A DNA stretch of 64,000 nucleotides from positions 1 through 64,000 of the forward strand of contig JADGCS010000006.1 of the NCBI GenBank assembly GCA_015228875.1, written 5' to 3'. Shown in pieces: positions 41,703 to 50,185 of this stretch; the stretch's first letter is position 1, and each line of letters opens with the position of its first letter. This stretch comes from Deltaproteobacteria bacterium. Its GTDB lineage: Bacteria; UBA10199; JADGCS01. A program made the translations under genes and the position numbers. Under the pieces are notes generated by a model. The model did no database searches, had not been told where the DNA came from, and was given only the letters and a program-made list of their open reading frames with translations.

Positions 41703-42203
41703 GTGAGCCAAAACTCAACCGCAGAAGCAAACAAAAAAAAGGACAACTCTGTTAAAGAAGAAAAAACAAGTTTAACCAAAGAAGATATCGACAGCATGAC
41801 CGCCAGACAGGTCATGGAAAAGAGATACCCCACCATCGATGCCTCAAAACAAATCAGCGACGCCTACGAGCTCATGACAGAACTGGGACTCGAGTATCTG
41901 CCTGTGGTGCAGGATCAAAGGGTTGTGCGGGTGCTTACAAAAAACAGCATCGAAACAATCCGCTCCGCCCATTTTGATGCCCCCGGTCAAGATCAGCGTG
42001 TTGCGAGGCTCATGTGTCTTCCCCTTTCGATCGTCAATAACAATCAAGAACTCATTACCGCAAAGGCCGATGATCCTGTGAGAAAGGTCATGAGGGTCAT
42101 GTCAGAAAATAAAATCAATTCGGTGCCTGTGGTTAAAGACAACGGCGAGATAGAGGGTATGATCACCACACACAAAATTCTTAAATTGATCTGCGATGTT
42201 TAA
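41703..42203 (+). CDS. CBS-domain pair protein
   Basis: Two CBS motifs fill the 166-residue protein: TARQVMEKRYPTIDASKQIS ... EYLPVVQ and VARLMCLPLSIVNN ... INSVPVVKDNGEIEGMIT. Such small proteins bind adenine nucleotides and report energy state to a partner. An N-terminal 30-residue Lys-rich segment is not part of the domain. GTG start at 41703 after AAAAGGGG. The 3' end overlaps trmB, which is convergent, by 23 bp. Confidence 0.8.
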   Translation: MSQNSTAEANKKKDNSVKEEKTSLTKEDIDSMTARQVMEKRYPTIDASKQISDAYELMTELGLEYLPVVQDQRVVRVLTKNSIETIRSAHFDAPGQDQRVARLMCLPLSIVNNNQELITAKADDPVRKVMRVMSENKINSVPVVKDNGEIEGMITTHKILKLICDV

Positions 42204-42816
42204 TGGCCTTGAGTTCAAAGAGGGTCTGCCCCTGATCCTGATATTTCTTTTCAAACGCTGTCCGCGGGTTTTCGTCCTTTGCCCTTTCCTGATGACACGC
42301 GATTGTGTATCCCCAAAACCTGGAAAGAAAGTCACAGGCCTCACTCGCATACCCCTTGATGTTACTGGCAAGGCAGATGGTTCCGTGTTCCTTTAAACAA
42401 TCATCAAAGACCTTAAATGACGCGCCCACAAAGAAGCGCCGGTTTGCCTGTTTTTTGAGGGGGAGGGGGTTTGGGTAAAAAAAATACAACGCGCTGACCG
42501 ATGCGGCGGGGACTTTTTGCGAGATCAGCGCTGTGGCATCTGCACGGATGGCTATCAGGTTGCTGTGCTTAAGCCCGCCAGCCCTCTCGATAAAGGCGCC
42601 CCCACGGAGCGCTGTGCGTTCGATGCCGATAAATAATGTTTCGGGATCCTTTGATGCCTGTCCGATCAGCCAGTCTCCCTTGCCGCACCCTACCTCGATG
42701 ACAATGTTTTTATTCCAGTCCACCCGATCAAGGGCCTGCCAGCCTTTTGGTTCGGGGGTGTAGATGTAAGGATGGTAAGCACGGGGCCTGATCAGTTCTG
42801 CAGGCTGAAAGTCCAT
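42181..42816 (-). CDS. trmB: tRNA (guanine-N7)-methyltransferase TrmB
   Basis: TrmB makes m7G46 in tRNA. The 211-residue protein has VIEVGCGKGDWL (SAM site), LFIGIERTALR, NLIAIRADA and FFYPNPLPLKKQANRRFF, the last corresponding to the family's DPWPKxRHxKRR block but diverged. The start overlaps the yjbQ stop by 1 bp. It is somewhat diverged, so other SAM methyltransferases are possible but less likely. Confidence 0.8.
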   Translation of the reverse strand: MDFQPAELIRPRAYHPYIYTPEPKGWQALDRVDWNKNIVIEVGCGKGDWLIGQASKDPETLFIGIERTALRGGAFIERAGGLKHSNLIAIRADATALISQKVPAASVSALYFFYPNPLPLKKQANRRFFVGASFKVFDDCLKEHGTICLASNIKGYASEACDFLSRFWGYTIACHQERAKDENPRTAFEKKYQDQGQTLFELKAIKHRRSI

Positions 42817-43235
42817 TACTCTCCAATGATTTTGACAAGGACGCGTTTTCTTCGTCTGCCGTCAAACTCGCCGTAGAAGATCTGCTCCCATGTGCCAAAA
42901 TCAAACTCGCCCCCTGTAATCGCAACGGTGACCTGATGTCCCATCAACTGACGCTTAAGGTGGGCATCGGCGTTGTCCTCGCCGGTCCTGTTGTGGAGGT
43001 ACTGACCTACGGGTTCGTGCGGTGCAAGTCGTTCCAGCATTTTCTCGTAATCGTGGTGCAGCCCGGATTCGTTGTCGTTGATAAATACCGATGCTGTGAT
43101 GTGCATGGGGGTGACCAGGCAGAGTCCCTCTTTAATGCCGCTCTCCTGCAGGCACTCGCGCACCTTGCCCGAAATATTAACAAAGGCGCGCCTTGAGTTG
43201 ATATTGAATACAAGTTCTTTGCGGTAGGATTTCAT
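42816..43235 (-). CDS. yjbQ: YjbQ family protein (UPF0047)
   Basis: The 139-residue protein has THE family core: [34 protein letters not shown] and [19 protein letters not shown]. Members have a ring-shaped trimeric fold and weak thiamine phosphate synthase activity. Coupled to trmB by a 1-bp overlap. Confidence 0.9.
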   Translation of the reverse strand: MKSYRKELVFNINSRRAFVNISGKVRECLQESGIKEGLCLVTPMHITASVFINDNESGLHHDYEKMLERLAPHEPVGQYLHNRTGEDNADAHLKRQLMGHQVTVAITGGEFDFGTWEQIFYGEFDGRRRKRVLVKIIGE

Positions 43236-43401
43236 AGGGACAACCTTTCAGCCCCAAGCCTAATCAGTCCTAAAACGAAACAGCTTGAGGTTCTTTTTCA
43301 CCGGGCCTGTTTTAATCAGGTGTTTGTCCGGCAGTCAAATGCAAAAAAATATTGCATTGAAGATTATCGACGAAGGTTTTATGACGCACGAGAATGAAGG
43401 A

Positions 43402-43482
43402 CAAGTTACTAACTTGACTTTGACGCGGTTGAGTCCCCCCGTTGTGCGAGGAATGCACCCGCGCTCTGTCAATTTTAAAATT
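43402..43482 (-). repeat. Palindromic repeat family A, copy A6 (81 nt, inverted)
   Basis: Full copy in reverse orientation, ending 17 bp before the second acyl-CoA dehydrogenase ATG. Stem bases differ from the consensus (GTCCCCCCGTTG). Confidence 0.9.
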
Positions 43483-43499
43483 CCTATACACGGACTTAT

Positions 43500-44747
43500 A
43501 TGCCCCTCGACACACTTTATTCAGAGCAGACAATAAAAATTAAAGACACAGTCAAAGATTTTGTCTCTGCAGTCCCCAAAAAACTCCTGCTTGATATGGA
43601 CGCCGAAAGAATCAATTACCCGCGCGACTACCTCGAAGAGGCGGGCAGGCGAGGCATTCTGGGACTTCGCTTTGACAAAGAGTGGGGCGGAAAAAATATG
43701 GGCTGGACCACAGAACTCGCGGCCCTTGAAGAAGTGGGCGTGCTCGGGACATCCCTGGCATGCCTGTATTCACTTGTCTCGATTGTTGGTGAGGCCATTC
43801 ATTGTTTTGGCACACACGAGCAAAAGAAAAAATACTTAAGGCCCATGATCATGGGCAAGCTCGCGCCGGCAGAGGCTTTGACCGAGCCGCGGGGCGGGTC
43901 TGATTTTTTTGGGGCGACCACAGTGGCCACGCGCAAGGGCGATCTGTTTTATCTTAATGGTCAAAAGCGCTTTGTTGTTGGTTCTGAAGGCGCCGATCTT
44001 TTTTTGGTCTACGCACGTGTTGAGGGCATAGATGACCCGCACAAGGCGATGACGGCCTTTCTGGTAGAGCGTTCCGACACGGTCGAGGTGAAGCACGTCT
44101 ACGGATTGATGGGGACGCGCGGTGGCGGCACAGGGCGTCTTGTCTTTCGTGATACCCCTGTGCCCATTTCAAATGTGTTGGGCGAGGAAAGCGGTATTGG
44201 CCGTGGTTCCGATGTCTTTCATCAAATGATGGTCCCGGAGCGGATGACGTCCGCCGGAGGGGCCGTGGGCATGGGCAGGGCGGCCATTGAAGTCGCTGCC
44301 CGCTATGCCGACAGACGCAAGGCCTTTGGGCAGAAGATCAGGCGCTTTGAGGCCGTGAGTTTTAAAATAGCGGAGAGCCTGACACTGCTTGATGCGGCAC
44401 GCTCCCTTAATTATACGGTTGGTCGGGCCTGCGAAACAGGCGGCTCTACGGGCAAGATCAGGCGCCTGGTGAGCGAGGCAAAAAAGTTTTCCACCGAGAC
44501 CGCGTGGACTGTAGTCAATCACGCCATGCAGGTCATGGGCGGGATTGGTTACACCAATGTGTTTCCGATCGAGCGCATGCTCAGAGACGTGAGGCTCATC
44601 ACCATCTGGACCGGCACCAACGAGATCATGAATCAGGTGATTCAACACGAATACTACAAAGAGTTTTCAGGCACGCCACTTAAGGGGCGTGATACCGAAA
44701 TGGACGCGGAAGGCTCTGATCTTGAAGGTGAAAAAATTTATGAGTGA
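43500..44747 (+). CDS. Acyl-CoA dehydrogenase (isovaleryl/long-chain-type catalytic base)
   Basis: The 415-residue flavoenzyme has [54 protein letters not shown] and [21 protein letters not shown]. At the usual catalytic position it has WTGTNEI, not EGT, so the base there is missing. A Glu before the Arg of helix G (PERMTSAGG) occupies the place of the base in isovaleryl-CoA and long-chain dehydrogenases, which suggests a branched or longer substrate. No ribosome site is clear between repeat A6 and the ATG. Confidence 0.9.
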   Translation: MPLDTLYSEQTIKIKDTVKDFVSAVPKKLLLDMDAERINYPRDYLEEAGRRGILGLRFDKEWGGKNMGWTTELAALEEVGVLGTSLACLYSLVSIVGEAIHCFGTHEQKKKYLRPMIMGKLAPAEALTEPRGGSDFFGATTVATRKGDLFYLNGQKRFVVGSEGADLFLVYARVEGIDDPHKAMTAFLVERSDTVEVKHVYGLMGTRGGGTGRLVFRDTPVPISNVLGEESGIGRGSDVFHQMMVPERMTSAGGAVGMGRAAIEVAARYADRRKAFGQKIRRFEAVSFKIAESLTLLDAARSLNYTVGRACETGGSTGKIRRLVSEAKKFSTETAWTVVNHAMQVMGGIGYTNVFPIERMLRDVRLITIWTGTNEIMNQVIQHEYYKEFSGTPLKGRDTEMDAEGSDLEGEKIYE

Positions 44748-44764
44748 ATCACAGGGAGAAAACC

Positions 44765-44959
44765 ATGTACATGGAAGATTATATCAGGGTCATTGCGGGT
44801 TTTTTTATTTTACTGTCAACAGCGCTGGGATACTGGTACAGCCCTTACTGGTTCTTGTTTACAGCGTTTGTTGGTGTTAACCTGATTCAGTCAGCATTTA
44901 CAAAGTGGTGCCTGATGGAGACCTTACTCAAAAAACTTAAGGTGCCCACACGGTCGTGA
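44765..44959 (+). CDS. DUF2892 (YgaP-type) small inner-membrane protein
   Basis: A 64-residue protein with two hydrophobic helices: IRVIAGFFILLSTALGYWY and FLFTAFVGVNLIQSAFTKWC, ending in METLLKKL. This matches the DUF2892 family, found alone or fused to rhodanese. ATG at 44765 follows AGGGAGAAAACC. Confidence 0.8.
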   Translation: MYMEDYIRVIAGFFILLSTALGYWYSPYWFLFTAFVGVNLIQSAFTKWCLMETLLKKLKVPTRS

Positions 44960-44961
44960 TC

Positions 44962-45285
44962 ATGGGGTTTATGGTCAAAAAAAATCAAGAGGAGGTGTCT
45001 GTGCCCACAGGCAAAATTTCGCTTACGTTGCACGAAAAAGAGCAATTTGAGTCCCAGACAGTCATGCTTTCGGGACACGGTTATGTGAGGTGTGTGTTTA
45101 AAAAATGTACCGTTGTGGTGACCAACTCGCCCTTGATGATCAAACACTGCCAGTTTTATAACTGCAACTGGCGTTTCGAATACGACGTCCTGTGGGGCAA
45201 TCGGGGTCACACCAAGCTGCTTAAAGAGATTATCGCGATGATCGAAGGGGGCACTGTCAAGGATGTTTCATCCGTTGTCCATTAA
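44962..45285 (+). CDS. Small hypothetical protein
   Basis: The 107-residue product has beta-strand-rich SQTVMLSGHGYVRCVFKKCTVVVT and NSPLMIKHCQFYNCNWRFEY, resembling one edge of a right-handed beta helix, with paired Cys. No family recognised. It starts 2 bp after the DUF2892 stop and probably shares its transcript. Confidence 0.55.
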   Translation: MGFMVKKNQEEVSVPTGKISLTLHEKEQFESQTVMLSGHGYVRCVFKKCTVVVTNSPLMIKHCQFYNCNWRFEYDVLWGNRGHTKLLKEIIAMIEGGTVKDVSSVVH

Positions 45286-45289
45286 TATT

Positions 45290-46816
45290 ATGAATGCCAT
45301 AGTGAGGTTCAAAAAAGTTCTAATGTCTAGGAATTTTAAAGTTGACAGAGCGCGGGTGCATGCCTCGCATAACGGAGGAATTCGACCGCGTAAGAGTCAA
45401 GTTAGTAACTTGTTGCTCACCCTGTCTCTGGCAATATTGCTACAGGGTTTCTTTGTTGATGCCTTTGCCTTCGAAGGGGAGAGTCCTGCCTTAAAAGAAA
45501 AATGGCAGATAGGCGTTGACGCGATCATGCAACCCGCGATCGAGGCAAAAAGGCTTGTCGGTGCCGTTGTGGGGATCATCACACCCGAGGGGATGGCCGT
45601 GTACGGGTATGGGGCTACAAAACTTAATGGCAAAGATGTCCCTGATGGCGATACCGTTTTTTACATCGCGTCAATTACAAAGACGGTTACGTCCCTTGTC
45701 CTTGCACAGATGGCTGAAAATAAAGACCTTAAACTCACCGACCCCGTGGCAAAATTTTTGCCGCAGGGTGTGACAGTTCCTCATTACAAAGGCAGGGAGA
45801 TCACACTACTTGATTTATCAACACACCATTCGGGATTGCCCTTGATGCCGTCAAACTTTGATCTTTCAAATCCCGTAAAGTCCTTCAAGGCTTATGATAC
45901 AAAAATGCTTTATGATTTTTTATCGGACCACAAACTCAAATACATGCCAGGGACACGGTACGAGTACAGCAATTTGGGAGCAGGGCTTTTGGGGCACGTG
46001 CTTTCGCTTAAAAGCGGCAAAACCTACGAGGATCTTGTGACCGATCTTGTGCTTAAACCCCTTAAAATGCACGACACAGGGCAATCACGCAATAAGATCA
46101 AAAACACACTCGTCACAGGTTACGACTGGGACCTGCAAAAAAGGGTGCCTTGGCCGGATAAGGTGATCCTCGAAGGCGCGGGGGCCCTCTATTCAACGGC
46201 GCATGACATGTTAAGATATCTTGGCGCCAACATGGGATTCATTGATTCCCCACTGGGCAAGGCCATGCAGATCACGCATGTGCCGAAAAAAAAGGCCCAA
46301 GCAAAATCCATCGGTCTCGGGTGGTTTATCAGCGATCATCAGGGACAGACGCTTGTCTGGCACAATGGGGACACACCGAGTTGCAGTTCTTGGGCGGGTT
46401 TTATCAAATCAAAAAACACTGGTGTGGTTGTCCTTGCCAATACATCGACACTCTTTAACGGGATTATTGATGATGCGGGCCTTAACGTGGTGAGTCTGCT
46501 GCTTGGACGATCCTACAAACCCTTTATATTTCCGGAAGAGGTAAAGATAAAATCGGGATTGTTAAAGGAGTACTCAGGCGAGTACAGGTCGCAGGACGCG
46601 AAAAAGACCGTGCAGATCAAACCACAGGCAGGCGGGCTGTGGGTGGTGTTTTCAAAAAATGAGAGCATCAGGTTTTATGCCGCATCAGAGACCTCATTTT
46701 TTTCCAAGCTCAATCTGACAAACCTTGTCTTTAAAAGAGACAACCTTGGGACCGTCTCCCGTTTAATTTTTAACACTTATGATGGCGACGAAGCAGAATA
46801 CCGGAGAGCAAGATAA
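45290..46816 (+). CDS. Serine hydrolase (beta-lactamase class C/EstB-like) with repeat-derived N-terminus
   Basis: A class C-type serine hydrolase with the SxxK nucleophile in YIASITKTVT, Tyr-Ser-Asn in YEYSNLG, and WHNGDTPSCSSW as the third motif region; a C-terminal lipocalin-like tail (YSGEYRSQ) follows. Substrate may be a peptide, ester or peptidoglycan fragment. The start region is odd: repeat A7 lies in frame between any ATG (45263, 45290, 45323) and the hydrophobic signal-like LLTLSLAILLQGFFVDAFA. A signal peptide made from 45290 would therefore carry 27 repeat-encoded residues (NFKVDRARVHASHNGG onward). A TTG at the end of A7 is the only other candidate start. Confidence 0.82.
   Translation: MNAIVRFKKVLMSRNFKVDRARVHASHNGGIRPRKSQVSNLLLTLSLAILLQGFFVDAFAFEGESPALKEKWQIGVDAIMQPAIEAKRLVGAVVGIITPEGMAVYGYGATKLNGKDVPDGDTVFYIASITKTVTSLVLAQMAENKDLKLTDPVAKFLPQGVTVPHYKGREITLLDLSTHHSGLPLMPSNFDLSNPVKSFKAYDTKMLYDFLSDHKLKYMPGTRYEYSNLGAGLLGHVLSLKSGKTYEDLVTDLVLKPLKMHDTGQSRNKIKNTLVTGYDWDLQKRVPWPDKVILEGAGALYSTAHDMLRYLGANMGFIDSPLGKAMQITHVPKKKAQAKSIGLGWFISDHQGQTLVWHNGDTPSCSSWAGFIKSKNTGVVVLANTSTLFNGIIDDAGLNVVSLLLGRSYKPFIFPEEVKIKSGLLKEYSGEYRSQDAKKTVQIKPQAGGLWVVFSKNESIRFYAASETSFFSKLNLTNLVFKRDNLGTVSRLIFNTYDGDEAEYRRAR
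45332..45412 (+). repeat. Palindromic repeat family A, copy A7 (81 nt), in frame in a signal-peptide region
   Basis: Full copy read in the serine hydrolase frame without a stop. Its last bases, AACTTG, are followed directly by TTGCTCACC at the hydrophobic segment. Confidence 0.95.
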
Positions 46817-46870
46817 AAGAGGGCATCAGCGTTTTACGAGGGGCCAGACCGCGTTGTTATCTGCTATCGC

Positions 46871-47028
46871 CTAGGAGCCTGTCGGACAACTCCTGTTTCT
46901 CCGGAAGTTTGAAAATTTTGCCGCTTGCAAAATATTTCAAACCCTGAAAAATCATGTCTTTACGTTTTGTCACGGGACATGATTTTTCAGGACTCCTCCG
47001 AAACAGGAGTTGTCCGACAGGCTCCTAG
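46871..47028 (+). repeat. Palindromic element family C, copy C3 (158 bp)
   Basis: Perfect 29-bp terminal arms (CTAGGAGCCTGTCGGACAAC..., 46871-46899 with 47000-47028) around the conserved interior. It separates the serine hydrolase from a convergent gene, ending 7 bp from that stop codon, and can terminate both. Confidence 0.95.
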
Positions 47029-47034
47029 GGCGGT

Positions 47035-49023
47035 TCAATTGCTTTTTTTGGGTTCGAGCATTTCCAGAATCTGCTGTATCTTCTTTTTTGTCTCGGGGTT
47101 GTTGGGGTTGATTTCGAGTGCGTGATTAAAATCGTCAAGGGCCTCTTTGGGTCTTTTAAGACGCAGAAGGGCCCCGCCTCTCTTTATATAACTGTCTTCG
47201 TGATTTGGGTTGGCAATCACATAACGGCTTAAATCTGTGATGGCGTTTTGGAAATCCAGGATGCCGAGGTAAGTCATGGCCCTGTTGTAAAAAGGGGGCG
47301 TAAAGTTTGGATCCAACTGTATGGCTGTAGTGAAATCAGTGATGGCAGATTGAAACTGTTTGAGTCTTCTCAAGACATTCCCCCTGTTGTTGTAGCCCTT
47401 GGCGTGCGCAGGTTGCATCGAGAGGAGCGTGTTGTAATCGTTAAGGGCCTCTACGTTTTTATTGAGGGCGTAATGGGTGGTCCCCCTGTTGAAGTAAGCC
47501 TTTGCAAGTTGCGGATTTATTTTTATGGCCTCTGTATAATCCTGAACGGCTTCATCATATTTGCCCTGCATGTGAAACACAGCACCCCTGTTAAGACGGG
47601 CGAATTCGTTCTCAGGTCTGAGTGTCACAGCCTTGTTAAGATCGTTGAGGGCCTCGTTGAGCCGGCCCATCTCAATCAGCTCTTTGCCCCTGTTGTTGTA
47701 GGCCCTGCCCTCGGACTGTGTTATTGCAATGCAGTGATCCCACAAGCTGAGGTTGGTTTTCCATACCGGAACCTGCACCAGGGAAGTTCTCAGTGCCAAC
47801 AGGCCAATTACCAACACAGGGATGGACCAGACTGCTTGTTTGTTGATGTGCCTTACCATACAGGAAAGAAATAAAGAGATGCCCGCCATTGAAAAATAAA
47901 AGTAGCGGTCGGCCACTGTAGACCACTCTTGAAATCCAAAGATTACAAGACCCGAGACGGGCAAAAACCCAGCCACAATCATTGTGAGGGCTGTCAGAAA
48001 CCAGGGCTGCTTTTTTCTCAATAAAAGGGCCGCTGTGCCAAACAGCACGGGGATCACCCACTCGATAAAGAACCACCATTCCAAAATGAGCGTGTGTGGC
48101 TTTCGTGCATAGGTTGCGGCAAGTGTGAGCGGGTTGATGACCTTTAAGAGATAAAAATTCACGGCGTCCATAAAGATCAACGGCCGCGCCCACAGTGGGC
48201 TTTGCACCTGAATGGCTACATCAGGTTGATTTAAGTTTGTGGTGATGAGTACAGGGACAAGAATGATAACAAAGGGGAGGGTCTTGATGAGGGATTTTTT
48301 AAAACCACTGCAAAGGACCACAAAAAAAATGACAAACACCGTCAGGGGCAGGCCCGCCATGATGGGTTTTGAGAGGATTGCAGGGATAAAGACCGCGAGG
48401 GCCACAACGTAGCTGGCCTTGGTATTTTTTACCAGGAGGTTGACCAGAATCAGTCCAAAGAATGTCCCTGTCAGTCCTCCGAGATTTGAAACATAACAGA
48501 CAGCCTCTGTCTGCAGCGGGTGGACAAGAAACAACAGCGTGCCAAAGAGCGCGGCCCCCTTGTGTCTTGTCATGCGAAATAGAAAACAGAAGAGCAGCAG
48601 TCCGTTTGATATGTGAATGCCCAGATTAAACAGGTGAAAATAAAACGGATCATATGTCCCACCGCCGAGCATCTTAAGGAGATACCAGATGAGATAGGGG
48701 ACAAACATAAACATGTCTGTCGTGGCTGCCTGAGAGATATTACTGACCGACAGTTGACTGATGTTAAAATTTTCAAAGAACCGCCACGGGTCATCCCAGA
48801 CAAACTCAAAAGCCATGGTTTGTCCAAAGACAGCGAGGGGGAGCAGGATCAACGTGATCAGACATAACCAGTTGGTTGGCGATTGTAAAAAACAAGTTAC
48901 TAACCTGACTGTGACGCGGTTGCATTCCGCCGTCTTGCGAGGAATGCACCCGCGCTCTGTCGACTTTGAAATTTCTATACATCCAGTTGCCGGGGGTGAG
49001 GGGGTTATAGATTTATGCTCCAT
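47035..49023 (-). CDS. Polytopic membrane protein with TPRs (TMTC-like), paralogue 2, repeat-encoded N-terminus
   Basis: About eleven membrane helices (residues 50-420) precede about seven TPR units (AYNNRGKELIEMGRLNEALN, FNRGTTHYALNKNVEAL and so on). The first external loop reads FEFVWDDPWRFFENFN, keeping the DD pair of TMTC/GT-C enzymes, and HPLQTEAVCYVSNLGGL matches the TMTC HPxxTEAVA motif; a glycosyltransferase role is plausible. Residues about 17-43 (ISKSTERGCIPRKTAECNRV...) come from repeat A8 and stand just before the first helix. Downstream ATGs within the first helices are less likely starts. Confidence 0.75.
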   Translation of the reverse strand: MEHKSITPSPPATGCIEISKSTERGCIPRKTAECNRVTVRLVTCFLQSPTNWLCLITLILLPLAVFGQTMAFEFVWDDPWRFFENFNISQLSVSNISQAATTDMFMFVPYLIWYLLKMLGGGTYDPFYFHLFNLGIHISNGLLLFCFLFRMTRHKGAALFGTLLFLVHPLQTEAVCYVSNLGGLTGTFFGLILVNLLVKNTKASYVVALAVFIPAILSKPIMAGLPLTVFVIFFVVLCSGFKKSLIKTLPFVIILVPVLITTNLNQPDVAIQVQSPLWARPLIFMDAVNFYLLKVINPLTLAATYARKPHTLILEWWFFIEWVIPVLFGTAALLLRKKQPWFLTALTMIVAGFLPVSGLVIFGFQEWSTVADRYFYFSMAGISLFLSCMVRHINKQAVWSIPVLVIGLLALRTSLVQVPVWKTNLSLWDHCIAITQSEGRAYNNRGKELIEMGRLNEALNDLNKAVTLRPENEFARLNRGAVFHMQGKYDEAVQDYTEAIKINPQLAKAYFNRGTTHYALNKNVEALNDYNTLLSMQPAHAKGYNNRGNVLRRLKQFQSAITDFTTAIQLDPNFTPPFYNRAMTYLGILDFQNAITDLSRYVIANPNHEDSYIKRGGALLRLKRPKEALDDFNHALEINPNNPETKKKIQQILEMLEPKKSN
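48893..48973 (-). repeat. Palindromic repeat family A, copy A8 (81 nt), in frame in a membrane-protein gene
   Basis: Full copy with the same orientation as the gene but a different reading frame from A7, again free of stops. Confidence 0.95.
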
Positions 49024-49167
49024 ATGATTGATCTTCTGTTCTTTTATCTATAAATGTTCAGCAAGGATTTGTAAATCATGAATCAGGATCCTGTGGTTCC
49101 TGTAGAGCCCGTGTGTTTTCGCTGCTGCGTGCGTGGTTGAATGTATCCAAAAAAACGAGGAGGGGTG

Positions 49168-50172
49168 ATGAACAAAAAACTGATTTTTTTTATTTTTGTT
49201 GTGATCATTGCAATTCTTGTGGTCATTGCCATGTGGGGAGGCGATAATTCGGAGAGATCGGGAAAAACAAATACGCGCTCTCTGGGAGAGGGGCGGCAAT
49301 TCGACCCAAGGTTTGCAAACAGGGGAGGCAACATCAGCCTGTTCAAGAGTCAGGATGGGGTATGGGAGTCAGACGATTGCGAAAACATCATGACCAGCAT
49401 TGATGTGCAGGGCGCAAAGAAAAATATTTCCATCAGCAATTGTCCCGGGATCTGTGAGCAGGACCTGCTCGTTGCCACCGAGTTTGGCAGATACACGCAG
49501 GGTTTTACAGCGGACGAGATCAGCACGCTTAAAACAATGCTTGAGGCAGATTTGTCAGACAACGGTGGAAACTACTTTGCCATCTGTGATCAACAGAGGT
49601 GCGATGACAGGGGGATATTCAAGGATCTCAATCAGGAAGACCCCCTGTATCACGTAGATGAATGCGGGCAGATGATGGCGAATCCGGATGAGGTCTCAGC
49701 TTCCGGGACTTATGCGGGCGAGATGCGATCGTGTGAATGTGAAATATCAGGGAGGATCATTCACGGACAGCCCTGTCAGCAGCAAGGACAAAAAAAGATG
49801 GCCTGTCTGAACGGGCAGGTGCTTTATGAACTGGTCCAGCAGGAAAAAGACTCAAGGCCCGAAGTTAAAACCACAGCAGATGTTTTGGGCAGTGATGATG
49901 CTGTGACCGACTCGAAGACCGATGCGGGGAGTGATGTGAATGCGAAGGCTGTGGTGAAGAAAGAAAAAGCAGTCAAGGTCCCTCGCAAACCCAAAGATGA
50001 CACAGAAGACCCCGACGCCCTGGATGATGAGGAAGACGGCGAGGATCAACCCACGCGTGATCATGCAAGGGATGGGGAAGATGGCAGCCCCGATGGTCTC
50101 GAGAAAGACGAAAAGGACGCTGATGGTGACGCGGGCCGCACGGGCAGGGATGAAGAAGAGACCGAAGAGTAA
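49168..50172 (+). CDS. Membrane-anchored protein with Cys-rich domain and acidic tail
   Basis: ATG at 49168 follows a strong GAGGAGGGG. One N-terminal helix (LIFFIFVVIIAILVVIAMW) anchors a 150-residue domain with conserved-looking cysteines (DDCEN, SNCPGICEQD, AICDQQRCDD, CECEISG, QPCQQQG, MACLNG), then a linker rich in Asp/Glu/Lys to the end (residues about 230-334, DDEEDGEDQPTRDHARDGED). The tail resembles a low-complexity ion- or protein-binding region. No family recognised. Confidence 0.65.
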   Translation: MNKKLIFFIFVVIIAILVVIAMWGGDNSERSGKTNTRSLGEGRQFDPRFANRGGNISLFKSQDGVWESDDCENIMTSIDVQGAKKNISISNCPGICEQDLLVATEFGRYTQGFTADEISTLKTMLEADLSDNGGNYFAICDQQRCDDRGIFKDLNQEDPLYHVDECGQMMANPDEVSASGTYAGEMRSCECEISGRIIHGQPCQQQGQKKMACLNGQVLYELVQQEKDSRPEVKTTADVLGSDDAVTDSKTDAGSDVNAKAVVKKEKAVKVPRKPKDDTEDPDALDDEEDGEDQPTRDHARDGEDGSPDGLEKDEKDADGDAGRTGRDEEETEE

Positions 50173-50185
50173 AAAAATCGTTGTT

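Noticed and set aside
43285-43536. Plus-strand frame of 83 codons ahead of the second acyl-CoA dehydrogenase
   Set aside because: Its second half is repeat A6 and the first half has no recognisable protein; not enough support.
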